Below, piece after piece: positions 46,271 through 54,026 of a DNA stretch of 64,000 nt (its first letter is position 1; each line of letters begins with the position of its first letter). A model generated the notes under the pieces. It was not told the origin of the DNA. It saw only the letters and a program-made list of their open reading frames with translations, and searched no databases. Origin of the DNA: Nitrospinaceae bacterium (GTDB lineage Bacteria; Nitrospinota_A; UBA7883; JAJDBK01); contig JAJDBK010000020.1 of assembly GCA_029261405.1 (NCBI GenBank), positions 1 to 64,000 of the forward strand. The letters are read 5' to 3'. The translations under genes and the position numbers were made by a program.

Positions 46271-46909
46271 GTGGATCTAGACAAGCTGTTTGAAAAACTG
46301 CCCTACGACTCGCTGTATCCCGTTCCAGCATGGCAACGGATGGGGGCGTTGGTAGGCGTTTCTGTTCTTATCATCGCTCTTGTCTACTACTTCGTGTTAA
46401 GCGGGCAGGTGAATGAGCTTTCCGGGTTGGAAGGAAGTCTTGCCAAGAAGCAGAACGAGGTTAACGCCAATCGCGACCTGAATGCAAACAAGACCAAATT
46501 TGAAGACAAGATCGCGGAGCTTGAAGGAAAACTGGAAGTCTCGAAAAAATACCTTCCCCAGGAGAAGGAAATTCCGCTTCTTCTTGAAAAAATCACAGAA
46601 TTTGGAACTCAATCAGGACTCGAATTTCTGGTTTTCAAGCCTAGTGGTGAGGTGGAAAGGGAATTTTACTCCGAGGTTTCGATAAAAATCGAGGTTAACG
46701 GTACCTTTCACAATGTCCTTAGATTCTTTGATCGAATCGCAAATATGGACCGTATAGTCACCGTGAGCAATATCAGCATGCAAAAAGGGAAGAAAGATAG
46801 TGGGGCATCCATAAAGACATCCCTTAGCGCCGTAACCTACCGCTATATAGAGCCGAAAGAAGATCCGGCCAAAGGTGGGAAACCTGGCGCGAAGAAGGGG
46901 ACGAAATAA
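46271..46909 (+). CDS. pilO: Type IV pilus assembly protein PilO
   Basis: A 212-residue inner membrane protein with a short cytoplasmic tail, one helix (MGALVGVSVLIIALVYYFVL), a coiled coil (LEGSLAKKQNEVNANRDL) and a ferredoxin-like periplasmic domain ending in a lysine-rich tail. It dimerises with PilN. The start is GTG at 46271 with GAGGAG upstream. The stop TAA overlaps the ATG of a 19-codon ORF. Confidence 0.93.
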   Translation: MDLDKLFEKLPYDSLYPVPAWQRMGALVGVSVLIIALVYYFVLSGQVNELSGLEGSLAKKQNEVNANRDLNANKTKFEDKIAELEGKLEVSKKYLPQEKEIPLLLEKITEFGTQSGLEFLVFKPSGEVEREFYSEVSIKIEVNGTFHNVLRFFDRIANMDRIVTVSNISMQKGKKDSGASIKTSLSAVTYRYIEPKEDPAKGGKPGAKKGTK

Positions 46910-46968
46910 TGAATATCGTTTTATTGGTTTTGCCGGTATCAAGTATGAAGCTCGGTTCGGGTGTATAG
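46909..46968 (+). CDS. Possible 19-residue coupling ORF between pilO and pilP
   Basis: An ATG overlaps the pilO stop (TAATG) and opens a 19-codon frame whose product is mostly hydrophobic (NIVLLVLPVSS), ending 1 bp before the pilP ATG. It may simply carry ribosomes across the gap, or be the relic of a lipoprotein signal peptide once belonging to pilP. No independent evidence of function. Confidence 0.3.
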   Translation: MNIVLLVLPVSSMKLGSGV

Positions 46969-46969
46969 C

Positions 46970-47884
46970 ATGAAAGATAAAGCGCCGATAATAATACTTC
47001 TTTTGCTGGGCTTGGCCTATCTTGGTTACGAGCAGTTTCTCAAGGGTGGTGGAGACTCAGAAGAGACACAGGTCCGTGCGTCGTTTCAGTCAATGGCAAA
47101 AGCTATTGCGACAAACAACCACAAGCAGTCTGAAACTATGGTAGCCCCGTCATTTGTGGATGACGATATCAGCAAAAAAGAATTTCTCAAAATACTGAAT
47201 TACAAAAGAACCATATATAACGTAAGCGACGTCAAAATCAAAGCCAGTGGCAAGTTCGCGTCCATTAGCTACAAACGGACTGAAGCAAGAGAAGGCGGAG
47301 AGCCGTTCATAACGAATGTGAAGGCGGAGCGTTGGGAAAAGATGAAAGGCCCGGTCGGCTGGAAATTGCAAAGACTGGGAACAGGCGATAGGTGGAGCGC
47401 CGGGAGCTCTGGCATGGCTGATAAAGATGTAGACGTAAAGCCGGTTGACGAAGACGAGTTGCAGAGTTTGTCTGAAGCGCGCCAGGAGGTCATTGCCAGC
47501 TATATGTCCTCCGGCGAAAGATACACATCCCGCAACAAGAGGGATCCGTTCTGGTCTTTGATGGCCGGGTCGTCTGAGGAAGGCGAAGAGGCTGAAATCT
47601 GCGAACAGGACAGACCAAGAGAACAGTTGGAGAAGTATGACCTCCTGTCTCTCAGGTTGGCTGGAGTTATTTCAAAGGATGAAGAGCTTGTCGCCCTGAT
47701 AGAGTCCCCTGGTGGTAGCGGACATACAGTAAGAATGAGTGATTATCTTGGACATAACTGCGGTAAGGTTGTAGGTATAAGGTCCGATAAAATCGTAGTT
47801 AGTGAGAAAATACAGAATCTTAAAGAAAAAGGTGTGTTCCATACTGTGGAGACATCGCTTAGATTAAGACCAAAGGAGGAGTGA
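46970..47884 (+). CDS. pilP: PilP-type pilus protein with extra N-terminal NTF2-like domain
   Basis: About 304 residues. A transmembrane anchor (IIILLLLGLAYLGYEQFL) replaces the lipobox of classical PilP. Residues of about 25-140 look like an NTF2/SnoaL-type domain (ASFQSMAKAIATNNHKQSE, then an alternating-strand region). The PilP core is C-terminal, with the hallmark KRDPFWSL and LEKYDLLSLRLAGVI. PilP bridges PilNO to the PilQ secretin. The ATG at 46970 is used; a GTG three codons upstream is in frame. The length is nearly double that of typical PilP. Confidence 0.85.
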   Translation: MKDKAPIIILLLLGLAYLGYEQFLKGGGDSEETQVRASFQSMAKAIATNNHKQSETMVAPSFVDDDISKKEFLKILNYKRTIYNVSDVKIKASGKFASISYKRTEAREGGEPFITNVKAERWEKMKGPVGWKLQRLGTGDRWSAGSSGMADKDVDVKPVDEDELQSLSEARQEVIASYMSSGERYTSRNKRDPFWSLMAGSSEEGEEAEICEQDRPREQLEKYDLLSLRLAGVISKDEELVALIESPGGSGHTVRMSDYLGHNCGKVVGIRSDKIVVSEKIQNLKEKGVFHTVETSLRLRPKEE

Positions 47885-47887
47885 TCC

Positions 47888-50146
47888 GTGAAAAGGCTGA
47901 ACTTTAGATCGAACGCGCTTGCAATTTGTCTGTCGTTCGTTCTGGTTGCGTGCGCCAGCTCCATAACCGCGCAAAAGCCGGAGGAGACAACCACGACTGA
48001 TCAGCAAGTAGCGACCGCTCTGGTGACAGACCTGTCGACTGCTTCGGAGGATGGCGGGGTAACTATAACTGTTGAGGCGGATGCGGCTATACCATACACT
48101 GTTTTTCAACTGAAAGACCCGATGCGCCTTATTGTCGATATGTCGGGTGTCGATCTCTCAGGATATCAGACGCTGATACCGGTTAATGTCGACCCTGTCG
48201 ATGTGGTTCGTCCATATTTCTTCCCGGAATCGTCCGATTCCCGGCTGGAAATCGACTTGAAATATGAAACCGCTTATCGCGTGGATGACTCTGATCCCAA
48301 GAGGTTGCTGATTTATGTAGGTGGCGCTACCCCGCCGAGTGACTCAGCCACAGAAAGTGATGCGATGGACAATAGTTCGATTGCAAATAACGATGAAGAT
48401 TCCGCTGTGTATCCTGAAGCGAGTAATGAGGAGCCGATGGTTGTTGACGCCGGTGATTCAGGTGATGTGCGAACGGAAGAGGCGGTGGCCGAAATTGAGC
48501 CTATGACTATCACTGATCTTTTGGACGGTCAGACCAGCGTAAGGGACATTATCTTTGAAAGTGTGGATGGTCTTGACAAGGTTACTGTCGCCATGTCCCT
48601 GCCGGATCCTGAATTCCGACTGATCGCTCGTAAGGAAATGAACAGGCTTACCATTGATCTGCCCGGAGCTACGATAAAGCAGGCTGATGAACGTATATTA
48701 AAAGTCGATAACGATCAATCGAAGATCAGAAATATCGCCGCTTTCCAATTTCGGGGTGGAAATGATCCACTGGTAAAGATTGTGGTCAATCTTTCTGAGT
48801 CCTCTCTTTATAATATATTCGTCGAAGACAACAAGGTTTATCTTGAGATTGGCGACGAAACGGTACTCGCCATGGCAAGTCAGGCTACAGAAGAAGACGA
48901 ACTTGTTGGACCTGAAGAGGCTCAGTACACAGGTACAAAAATCAACCTGAACTTCCAGAAGGCCGACATACATAACATACTGAGAATTCTTGCCGATGTC
49001 GCCGGATATAACGTTATCACTTCAGATAACGTCAAAGGTAAGGTCACCATGAAACTGAACGATGTTCCATGGGATCAGGCGCTGGAGGTAATACTCAAGA
49101 ATAACGGCCTTGATATGATCAAGGAGGGGAACATTATTCGTGTGGCCACCGTTGAGGAGGTGAAAGACGAGAATGAAGCCAAAAAAACTAAAATGGACGC
49201 TGAAAAAATTCTGGCGCCTCTTTTTACCCGTATCTTCGAGATCAATTACGAAACTGCGCTTAACATGAAAGCCAACCTGGCTTCGATAAAGAGTGAGAGA
49301 GGTCAGCTGGAGATAAATGAACGGACAAACTCGCTCATCGCTCAGGACACAAAAGAAAAGCTGATTGAAATGGCGAGCCTGATTGAAAGTCTTGACAAGA
49401 AAGAGCAACAGGTGCTGATCGAATCGAGAATTGTGGAGATCACCCATAATAAAGCCAGAGAGTTGGGTATTCAGTGGGGTGGATATTATGAAGGTGTCAC
49501 TGGTTATAACTATCCGAATACTGTCGGGATAACCGGTACTAACGGTTCGACTGCGATTCAGTCTGGAACCGGCGGAAACCTGGTCAATGTTCCCATAACC
49601 GATCCAACGGGCGCAATCGGATTAACGCTGGGACATATAAACGGAACGGCGTTGCTTGACGCGCAGCTTATGGCCATGGAAGAAACGGGTGAGGGCAGAT
49701 TGGTATCGATGCCCCGGATAACGACCATGAACAATAAAGAGGCTCAAATGGAGTCGGGAGAAGAGGTTCCTTATCAGACCATCTCCTCCGAAGGAACAAA
49801 GACGGAGTTCAAGGACGCCAAGCTCAAGCTCAAGGTGACACCGCACATTACTCCTGACGATAATGTTAGAATGGAAATCGAGGTAAACAAGGACACTGCT
49901 GATTTTACCCAGGATACAGGCGCCGGTCCGCCTATCAGAACAAAACAGGCGAAAACCGAAGTTTTGGTCGGGGATGGCGAAACTACTGTAATCGGGGGCC
50001 TGTTTCAGAACAGTGACGAAATTCAGCACCGGAAAGTGCCTGGTTTTGCCGACATTCCTTTCATGGGCTGGCTGTTCAAGTCCAAATCAACCAAGCGTGG
50101 CAGTGAAGAGCTTCTTATCTTCATCACTCCAAAGATTGTAGATTAA
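47888..50146 (+). CDS. pilQ: Type IV pilus secretin PilQ
   Basis: A 752-residue outer-membrane secretin. A signal sequence with lipobox-like LVAC is followed by two AMIN domains (about 50-140 with QLKDPMRLIVDMSGVDLSG, and about 200-310 with RKEMNRLTIDLPGA), peptidoglycan-binding modules. Then come an STN/N0 domain (NFQKADIHNILRILADVAGYN), an N1-type domain and the secretin domain (VLIESRIVEI, then EVLVGDGETTVIGGL and KVPGFADIPFMGWLFKS). Acidic low-complexity sequence separates the AMIN domains. The start is GTG at 47888. Confidence 0.95.
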   Translation: MKRLNFRSNALAICLSFVLVACASSITAQKPEETTTTDQQVATALVTDLSTASEDGGVTITVEADAAIPYTVFQLKDPMRLIVDMSGVDLSGYQTLIPVNVDPVDVVRPYFFPESSDSRLEIDLKYETAYRVDDSDPKRLLIYVGGATPPSDSATESDAMDNSSIANNDEDSAVYPEASNEEPMVVDAGDSGDVRTEEAVAEIEPMTITDLLDGQTSVRDIIFESVDGLDKVTVAMSLPDPEFRLIARKEMNRLTIDLPGATIKQADERILKVDNDQSKIRNIAAFQFRGGNDPLVKIVVNLSESSLYNIFVEDNKVYLEIGDETVLAMASQATEEDELVGPEEAQYTGTKINLNFQKADIHNILRILADVAGYNVITSDNVKGKVTMKLNDVPWDQALEVILKNNGLDMIKEGNIIRVATVEEVKDENEAKKTKMDAEKILAPLFTRIFEINYETALNMKANLASIKSERGQLEINERTNSLIAQDTKEKLIEMASLIESLDKKEQQVLIESRIVEITHNKARELGIQWGGYYEGVTGYNYPNTVGITGTNGSTAIQSGTGGNLVNVPITDPTGAIGLTLGHINGTALLDAQLMAMEETGEGRLVSMPRITTMNNKEAQMESGEEVPYQTISSEGTKTEFKDAKLKLKVTPHITPDDNVRMEIEVNKDTADFTQDTGAGPPIRTKQAKTEVLVGDGETTVIGGLFQNSDEIQHRKVPGFADIPFMGWLFKSKSTKRGSEELLIFITPKIVD

Positions 50147-50164
50147 AGGCGAGGATACAAGGTA

Positions 50165-50620
50165 ATGAGTGCGAAAATGACCTGGCATAAAATTGTAATT
50201 CTGAGCGCCTTGATCGCCGCTCCACTGTTCCTGGCGAACTGCGGATCGGACGGATCTGAGCATGTTGCGACACAGACGGTTGGACCTACAGGGCCAACTT
50301 CTCCCAGTGGATACTACTTCGAGGTCACAGCCTCGCCACACACTATTCCTGTTGGTGGTGGTGTGGTGCTTAGCGTTCGTGTATGGGACGAAAACGGCAA
50401 CGCCGCCGGAGACGCCTGGGGCGCCTGGTCGATAACAGGTGTGCTCTCTTTCGATGGCGCCTCTGGTCTGTTTATTACCGATACCAACGGTTACAGTTAT
50501 TTCGCCTACGAGTTCAAGGATTGGAGCGTAACCGGAACCACTTACATTACTGTAATAATCGAAGACGCTGTGCTTCAAGTACCCGTAACGATAATAGGCC
50601 CCGACCAAGCGGCGGTCTGA
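50165..50620 (+). CDS. Lipoprotein with one Ig-like domain
   Basis: A 151-residue predicted lipoprotein. The signal peptide ends in a lipobox (LFLANC-GS). A Thr/Pro/Gly linker (VGPTGPTSPSG) leads to a single bacterial Ig-like (Big-1/invasin-type) domain with VTASPHTIPVGGGVVLSVRV and TDTNGYSYFAY. It lies 18 bp after pilQ and 22 bp before aroB, so it belongs to the pilus operon. It shares its design with the larger lipoprotein after aroB. Confidence 0.8.
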   Translation: MSAKMTWHKIVILSALIAAPLFLANCGSDGSEHVATQTVGPTGPTSPSGYYFEVTASPHTIPVGGGVVLSVRVWDENGNAAGDAWGAWSITGVLSFDGASGLFITDTNGYSYFAYEFKDWSVTGTTYITVIIEDAVLQVPVTIIGPDQAAV

Positions 50621-50642
50621 TAAGGGATAAGAACAGAGCTGG

Positions 50643-51740
50643 ATGACCAACGCAAAAAAATCGATTGTTCGTGTTGCGCTGGGGGAACGCTCATATGATG
50701 TTGTAGTCGGAAGCGGCATTATCGGTAAGGAGTCTGGCGGGAGAATCGCCGGTTTCAAATGCCGCGCGTTGGTCGTTACCAACCGGAAAGTATACAACCT
50801 TTTCGGAAGGGCGTTTTGCAAAAGCCTTGACGAGGGGGGGGTAAGTTATAAAAAGATCTTTTTGCCGGATGGTGAGAAGTACAAGACTATAGATACTGTC
50901 GGGAAAATACACGACAAACTGGTACAGGAGCGATTTGACCGAAACGATCTGATCGTTGCGCTTGGTGGAGGAGTCGTTGGTGATATAGCCGGATTCGCCG
51001 CCGCCACATACATGCGAGGTATCAAGGTTGTGCAGGTCGCTACCACCCTGCTCTCGCAGGTTGATAGCTCTGTCGGTGGAAAAACGGGAGTAAATCATCC
51101 CGGTGGGAAGAACTTGATAGGTTCTTTTCATCAACCGAGCCTGACACTGCTTGATGTGGAAGCGCTGAATACTCTTCCATTGGATGAGATTCTCTGTGGA
51201 GTCGCCGAGGTCATAAAGTATGGCCTTATAGAATCGAAACAGTTTTTCGGTGTGCTCGAAAAAAGAATATCTGATCTGGTTGATCTTGATCCGAAAGTAA
51301 CGGCGGATGTTGTTAAACGGTGTTGCAGAATCAAGGCTAAAGTCGTTGCGGATGATGAAAAGGAGACCGGCAGGAGAGCGATCCTGAATTTCGGCCATAC
51401 GGTCGGACATGCGATTGAATCTGTTACACGATATGGTAAATATAAACATGGTTACGCCGTTGCTATCGGAATGGTGGTAGCGGCGAGATTGTCATGTATA
51501 AAAGGAACGTTACCCGAAGACGGTGTTCAGAGGGTTACCGCGATATTGAAAAAAGCTGGACTGCCATACAAAGTTCCAACAGGTGTAGATCACAGCTTAT
51601 TGATAAAAGCCATGGAACACGATAAAAAAGCCAAAGGCCGAACGATACGGTTTGCGCTCCTTGACGGCATAGGGAAATGTGTTGCGCCGGTCGATGTGAC
51701 AAAAGATGAGATACGAGAAGCGTTAAAGAGTAGCGTTTAG
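50643..51740 (+). CDS. aroB: 3-Dehydroquinate synthase
   Basis: A 365-residue enzyme converting DAHP to 3-dehydroquinate in the shikimate pathway. The NAD loop is LGGGVVGDIAGFAAATYMRG, followed by QVATTLLSQVDSSVGGKTGVNH and the zinc-binding GHTVGHAIE and H-x-xH-type residues. Length is normal. aroB next to pilQ is a long-known arrangement in many Proteobacteria. Confidence 0.96.
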   Translation: MTNAKKSIVRVALGERSYDVVVGSGIIGKESGGRIAGFKCRALVVTNRKVYNLFGRAFCKSLDEGGVSYKKIFLPDGEKYKTIDTVGKIHDKLVQERFDRNDLIVALGGGVVGDIAGFAAATYMRGIKVVQVATTLLSQVDSSVGGKTGVNHPGGKNLIGSFHQPSLTLLDVEALNTLPLDEILCGVAEVIKYGLIESKQFFGVLEKRISDLVDLDPKVTADVVKRCCRIKAKVVADDEKETGRRAILNFGHTVGHAIESVTRYGKYKHGYAVAIGMVVAARLSCIKGTLPEDGVQRVTAILKKAGLPYKVPTGVDHSLLIKAMEHDKKAKGRTIRFALLDGIGKCVAPVDVTKDEIREALKSSV

Positions 51741-51770
51741 ATGAGAGGTAAACAACCTTTGAAGGGTAAA

Positions 51771-52784
51771 ATGGATATGAGTAGGATCAATCACCGGTTT
51801 TATTTATCGGCTCTTCTTGCCGTGGTGACTGGAGTCGTGTTTTCCGGGATGATTTCCGGTTGCGGTGCCACATCAGATGACGGTCGCCCCACCAGCGATC
51901 CAAGCTTGACACTGACGGTGAGTTCTCCTATCACGCCCGATTCTGAGGGGATAGGAACTGTTGTACGCGCAAATGGGCGTGATACGCTCGAATTGATCGC
52001 CAAGGTTCAGGGGCTTTCCACCAGCGTAGGTTTTTATATAGGGAGCGAATGGGGATTTTTCCAGGGTGGTTATTTAGACACTGCAGATGGTTATACCTAT
52101 TTTACCGCTGACCGAGACGGTGTGGCGACGGCCACCATCACTTCCAATTTCCTTTCAGGCAGAACCGAGGTTCACGCCAAGTCGGTCAATCACAAGGTCA
52201 CGCAGTATGTAAGTTTTGACGACGCCACGTTATCGATCTACCCTTCCACTATGACCCTTGACGCAATGAATGATAACTATGCGTACGCATACGCCAGAGG
52301 AGCGTTGCCTCCGGTCGAATGGTGGCTTTCTAACACCAGCGCCATTGAAAAACATTCTGTCGATGATACAACTATTAAGGTTTTCGTTCATAACCAGGCT
52401 TCTTTTACAGGCGCGGTAACTCTCTTCGCTGAGGATGCGGAGGGACAGACGGCGTCAATCCTGATTTCCCCTTCTACATCTGGTTGCCAGACTGCGATTT
52501 TTACGGTTTCGCCAGGTTCAGGTCTATCTGTCAACGGCCCTGCAACCGTTTCCCTTACTCTTGAGGACTATGACCGGCAGGATGAAACTTCCGTTGTAGC
52601 TGAGGTTAGCGGCGCGGACCTTTCAGGTGGAGCGACGGTAACTCTTACACAATGGCTTGCCCCCGGGCTTTTTCAGGGCAACTACCGGGTTCCCGCTACA
52701 CAGGGCGCCTACACTTTCACGACATCCGATCTTCTTACCAACTGCCAGCAGTCGATTACGACAGCGTTATTCACAATGGGTTAG
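51771..52784 (+). CDS. Lipoprotein with Ig-like domains
   Basis: About 337 residues from the ATG at 51771 (AAGGG upstream); an ATG at 51741 abutting the aroB stop is also open. The signal peptide ends in a lipobox (MISGC-GA). The mature protein has an N-terminal domain (LTVSSPITPDSEGIGTVVRANG, then TADGYTYFTADRDGVATATI) like that of the lipoprotein at 50165, followed by two further beta-sandwich segments. It is the last gene before a terminator and probably belongs to the pilus transcription unit. Confidence 0.78.
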   Translation: MDMSRINHRFYLSALLAVVTGVVFSGMISGCGATSDDGRPTSDPSLTLTVSSPITPDSEGIGTVVRANGRDTLELIAKVQGLSTSVGFYIGSEWGFFQGGYLDTADGYTYFTADRDGVATATITSNFLSGRTEVHAKSVNHKVTQYVSFDDATLSIYPSTMTLDAMNDNYAYAYARGALPPVEWWLSNTSAIEKHSVDDTTIKVFVHNQASFTGAVTLFAEDAEGQTASILISPSTSGCQTAIFTVSPGSGLSVNGPATVSLTLEDYDRQDETSVVAEVSGADLSGGATVTLTQWLAPGLFQGNYRVPATQGAYTFTTSDLLTNCQQSITTALFTMG

Positions 52785-52809
52785 AACCGGATTACCTGAA
52801 AATATATCT

Positions 52810-52846
52810 GGCTCCCGTAAGCTGTCATTGACAATTTGCGGGAGCC
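52810..52846 (+). terminator. Stem-loop terminator of the pil-aroB operon
   Basis: GGCTCCCG (52810-52817) and CGGGAGCC (52839-52846) form a perfect 8-bp GC-rich stem with a 21-nt loop, followed by TTTGTA. The downstream U-run is short. The right arm lies in the spacer of the prfB promoter. Confidence 0.6.
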
Positions 52847-52856
52847 TTTGTAGTAT
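52828..52856 (+). promoter_or_regulatory. prfB promoter overlapping the terminator
   Basis: TTGACA (52828-52833), a 17-bp spacer and TAGTAT (52851-52856) form a strong sigma-70 promoter. Its predicted start point falls about 3 nt before the prfB ATG at 52866, so the transcript would be nearly leaderless. Confidence 0.6.
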
Positions 52857-52865
52857 AGCCCTCCT

Positions 52866-53985
52866 ATGAACGAAGAATTTAAAGCGCAATTCGAAGAAAC
52901 GCGGGTCAAACTGCACCGGCTCCGAGGTCATCTTTGACTTCGACTCAAAGTTAAAAGAGCTGGCTGAATTAGAAGAACAGATTAGCGCCCCCGGTTTTTG
53001 GGACAACCCCGATTCTACCCGCCCGATTCTTCAAAAAAGGGCGATCATTACCCGAAGTCTCGATATGTACAACGAGCTTGAAAAGCGTCTTATCGACTTA
53101 GAAGAGCTTGTAGAGATGCTTGAAGAGGATGAGGATGAACAGATGATGGCTGAGGCTGTCACTGAGATGTCTGACCTTTCGAAACAGACCAGAAAAGTGG
53201 AATTAGCTTCCATGCTTTCAGGTGACCACGATTATGCGAACGCTATTGTCGAAATCCATCCCGGCGCAGGGGGAACGGAATCGCAGGATTGGGCGGAGAT
53301 GCTCATGCGTATGTATTTGCGCTGGCTTGAACGGAGAAAATATCCGGTCAAGGTTGTCGATCTTCTTCCTGGTGACGAGGCCGGAATCAAATCAGTTACG
53401 TTCATTGTCACAGGTGAATACGCATACGGATATCTGAAGGCGGAAGTTGGCGTGCACAGGCTTGTACGTATATCACCTTACGACGCGAACAAGAGGCGGC
53501 ATACCTCTTTTGCATCTGTAGCGGTAACTCCTGAGCTTGGTGATGAAATCGATGTGACGATCCGGGACGACGATCTGAAAATCGACACATACCGTTCTTC
53601 GGGGGCGGGTGGTCAGCATGTCAACACCACAGATTCGGCGGTTCGCATAACCCATGTTCCGACCAGGACTGTAGTTAGTTGTCAGAACGAACGAAGCCAG
53701 CACAAGAACAAGGCCACCGCCATGAAAATGCTGAAGGGCAAGCTTTATGCGCTCGCTGAGATTGAGCGCAAGGAAAAGATGGCCAACGTCTCAGGCGAAA
53801 AAATGGAGATTAAATGGGGATCGCAGATTCGTTCTTACGTTCTCCAGCCTTACCAGATGGTCAAGGATCTGCGCACAAGGATAGAGGTTGGTGATGTCAA
53901 CCGGGTTCTCGACGGCGACCTGGACCAGTTTATCGAAGGTTTTCTGCTTGGCGTCTCTGGTGGAAACGACAAGTCGCAAAGCTGA
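52866..53985 (+). CDS. prfB: Peptide chain release factor 2, with programmed +1 frameshift
   Basis: The gene is split: 23 codons from the ATG at 52866, an in-frame TGA at 52935-52937, then the +1 frame from GAC at 52936 to 53985, giving about 372 residues. The slip site CTT-TGA-C and the upstream CGAGGT, a Shine-Dalgarno-like spur, match the known prfB autoregulatory frameshift: low RF2 slows reading of UGA and favours the shift. The GGQ peptidyl-hydrolysis loop is intact (SGAGGQHVNTTDSAVR). The anticodon-like SPF tripeptide reads SPY here (VRISPYDANKRRH). RF2 terminates at UGA and UAA. Confidence 0.96.
52932..52938 (+). promoter_or_regulatory. Programmed +1 frameshift site (CTT TGA C)
   Basis: The ribosome slips from CTT onto TTT and continues at GAC. 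An AGG lies 3 bp before the CTT, at the short distance required for stimulation. Confidence 0.93.
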
Positions 53986-54026
53986 AAAATTGTACGCAAA
54001 CCTTAAGGGTGTCGATACCTGAACTT

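Noticed and set aside
50691-51449. 252-codon open frame on the minus strand
   Set aside because: Antisense to aroB; composition typical of a shadow frame.
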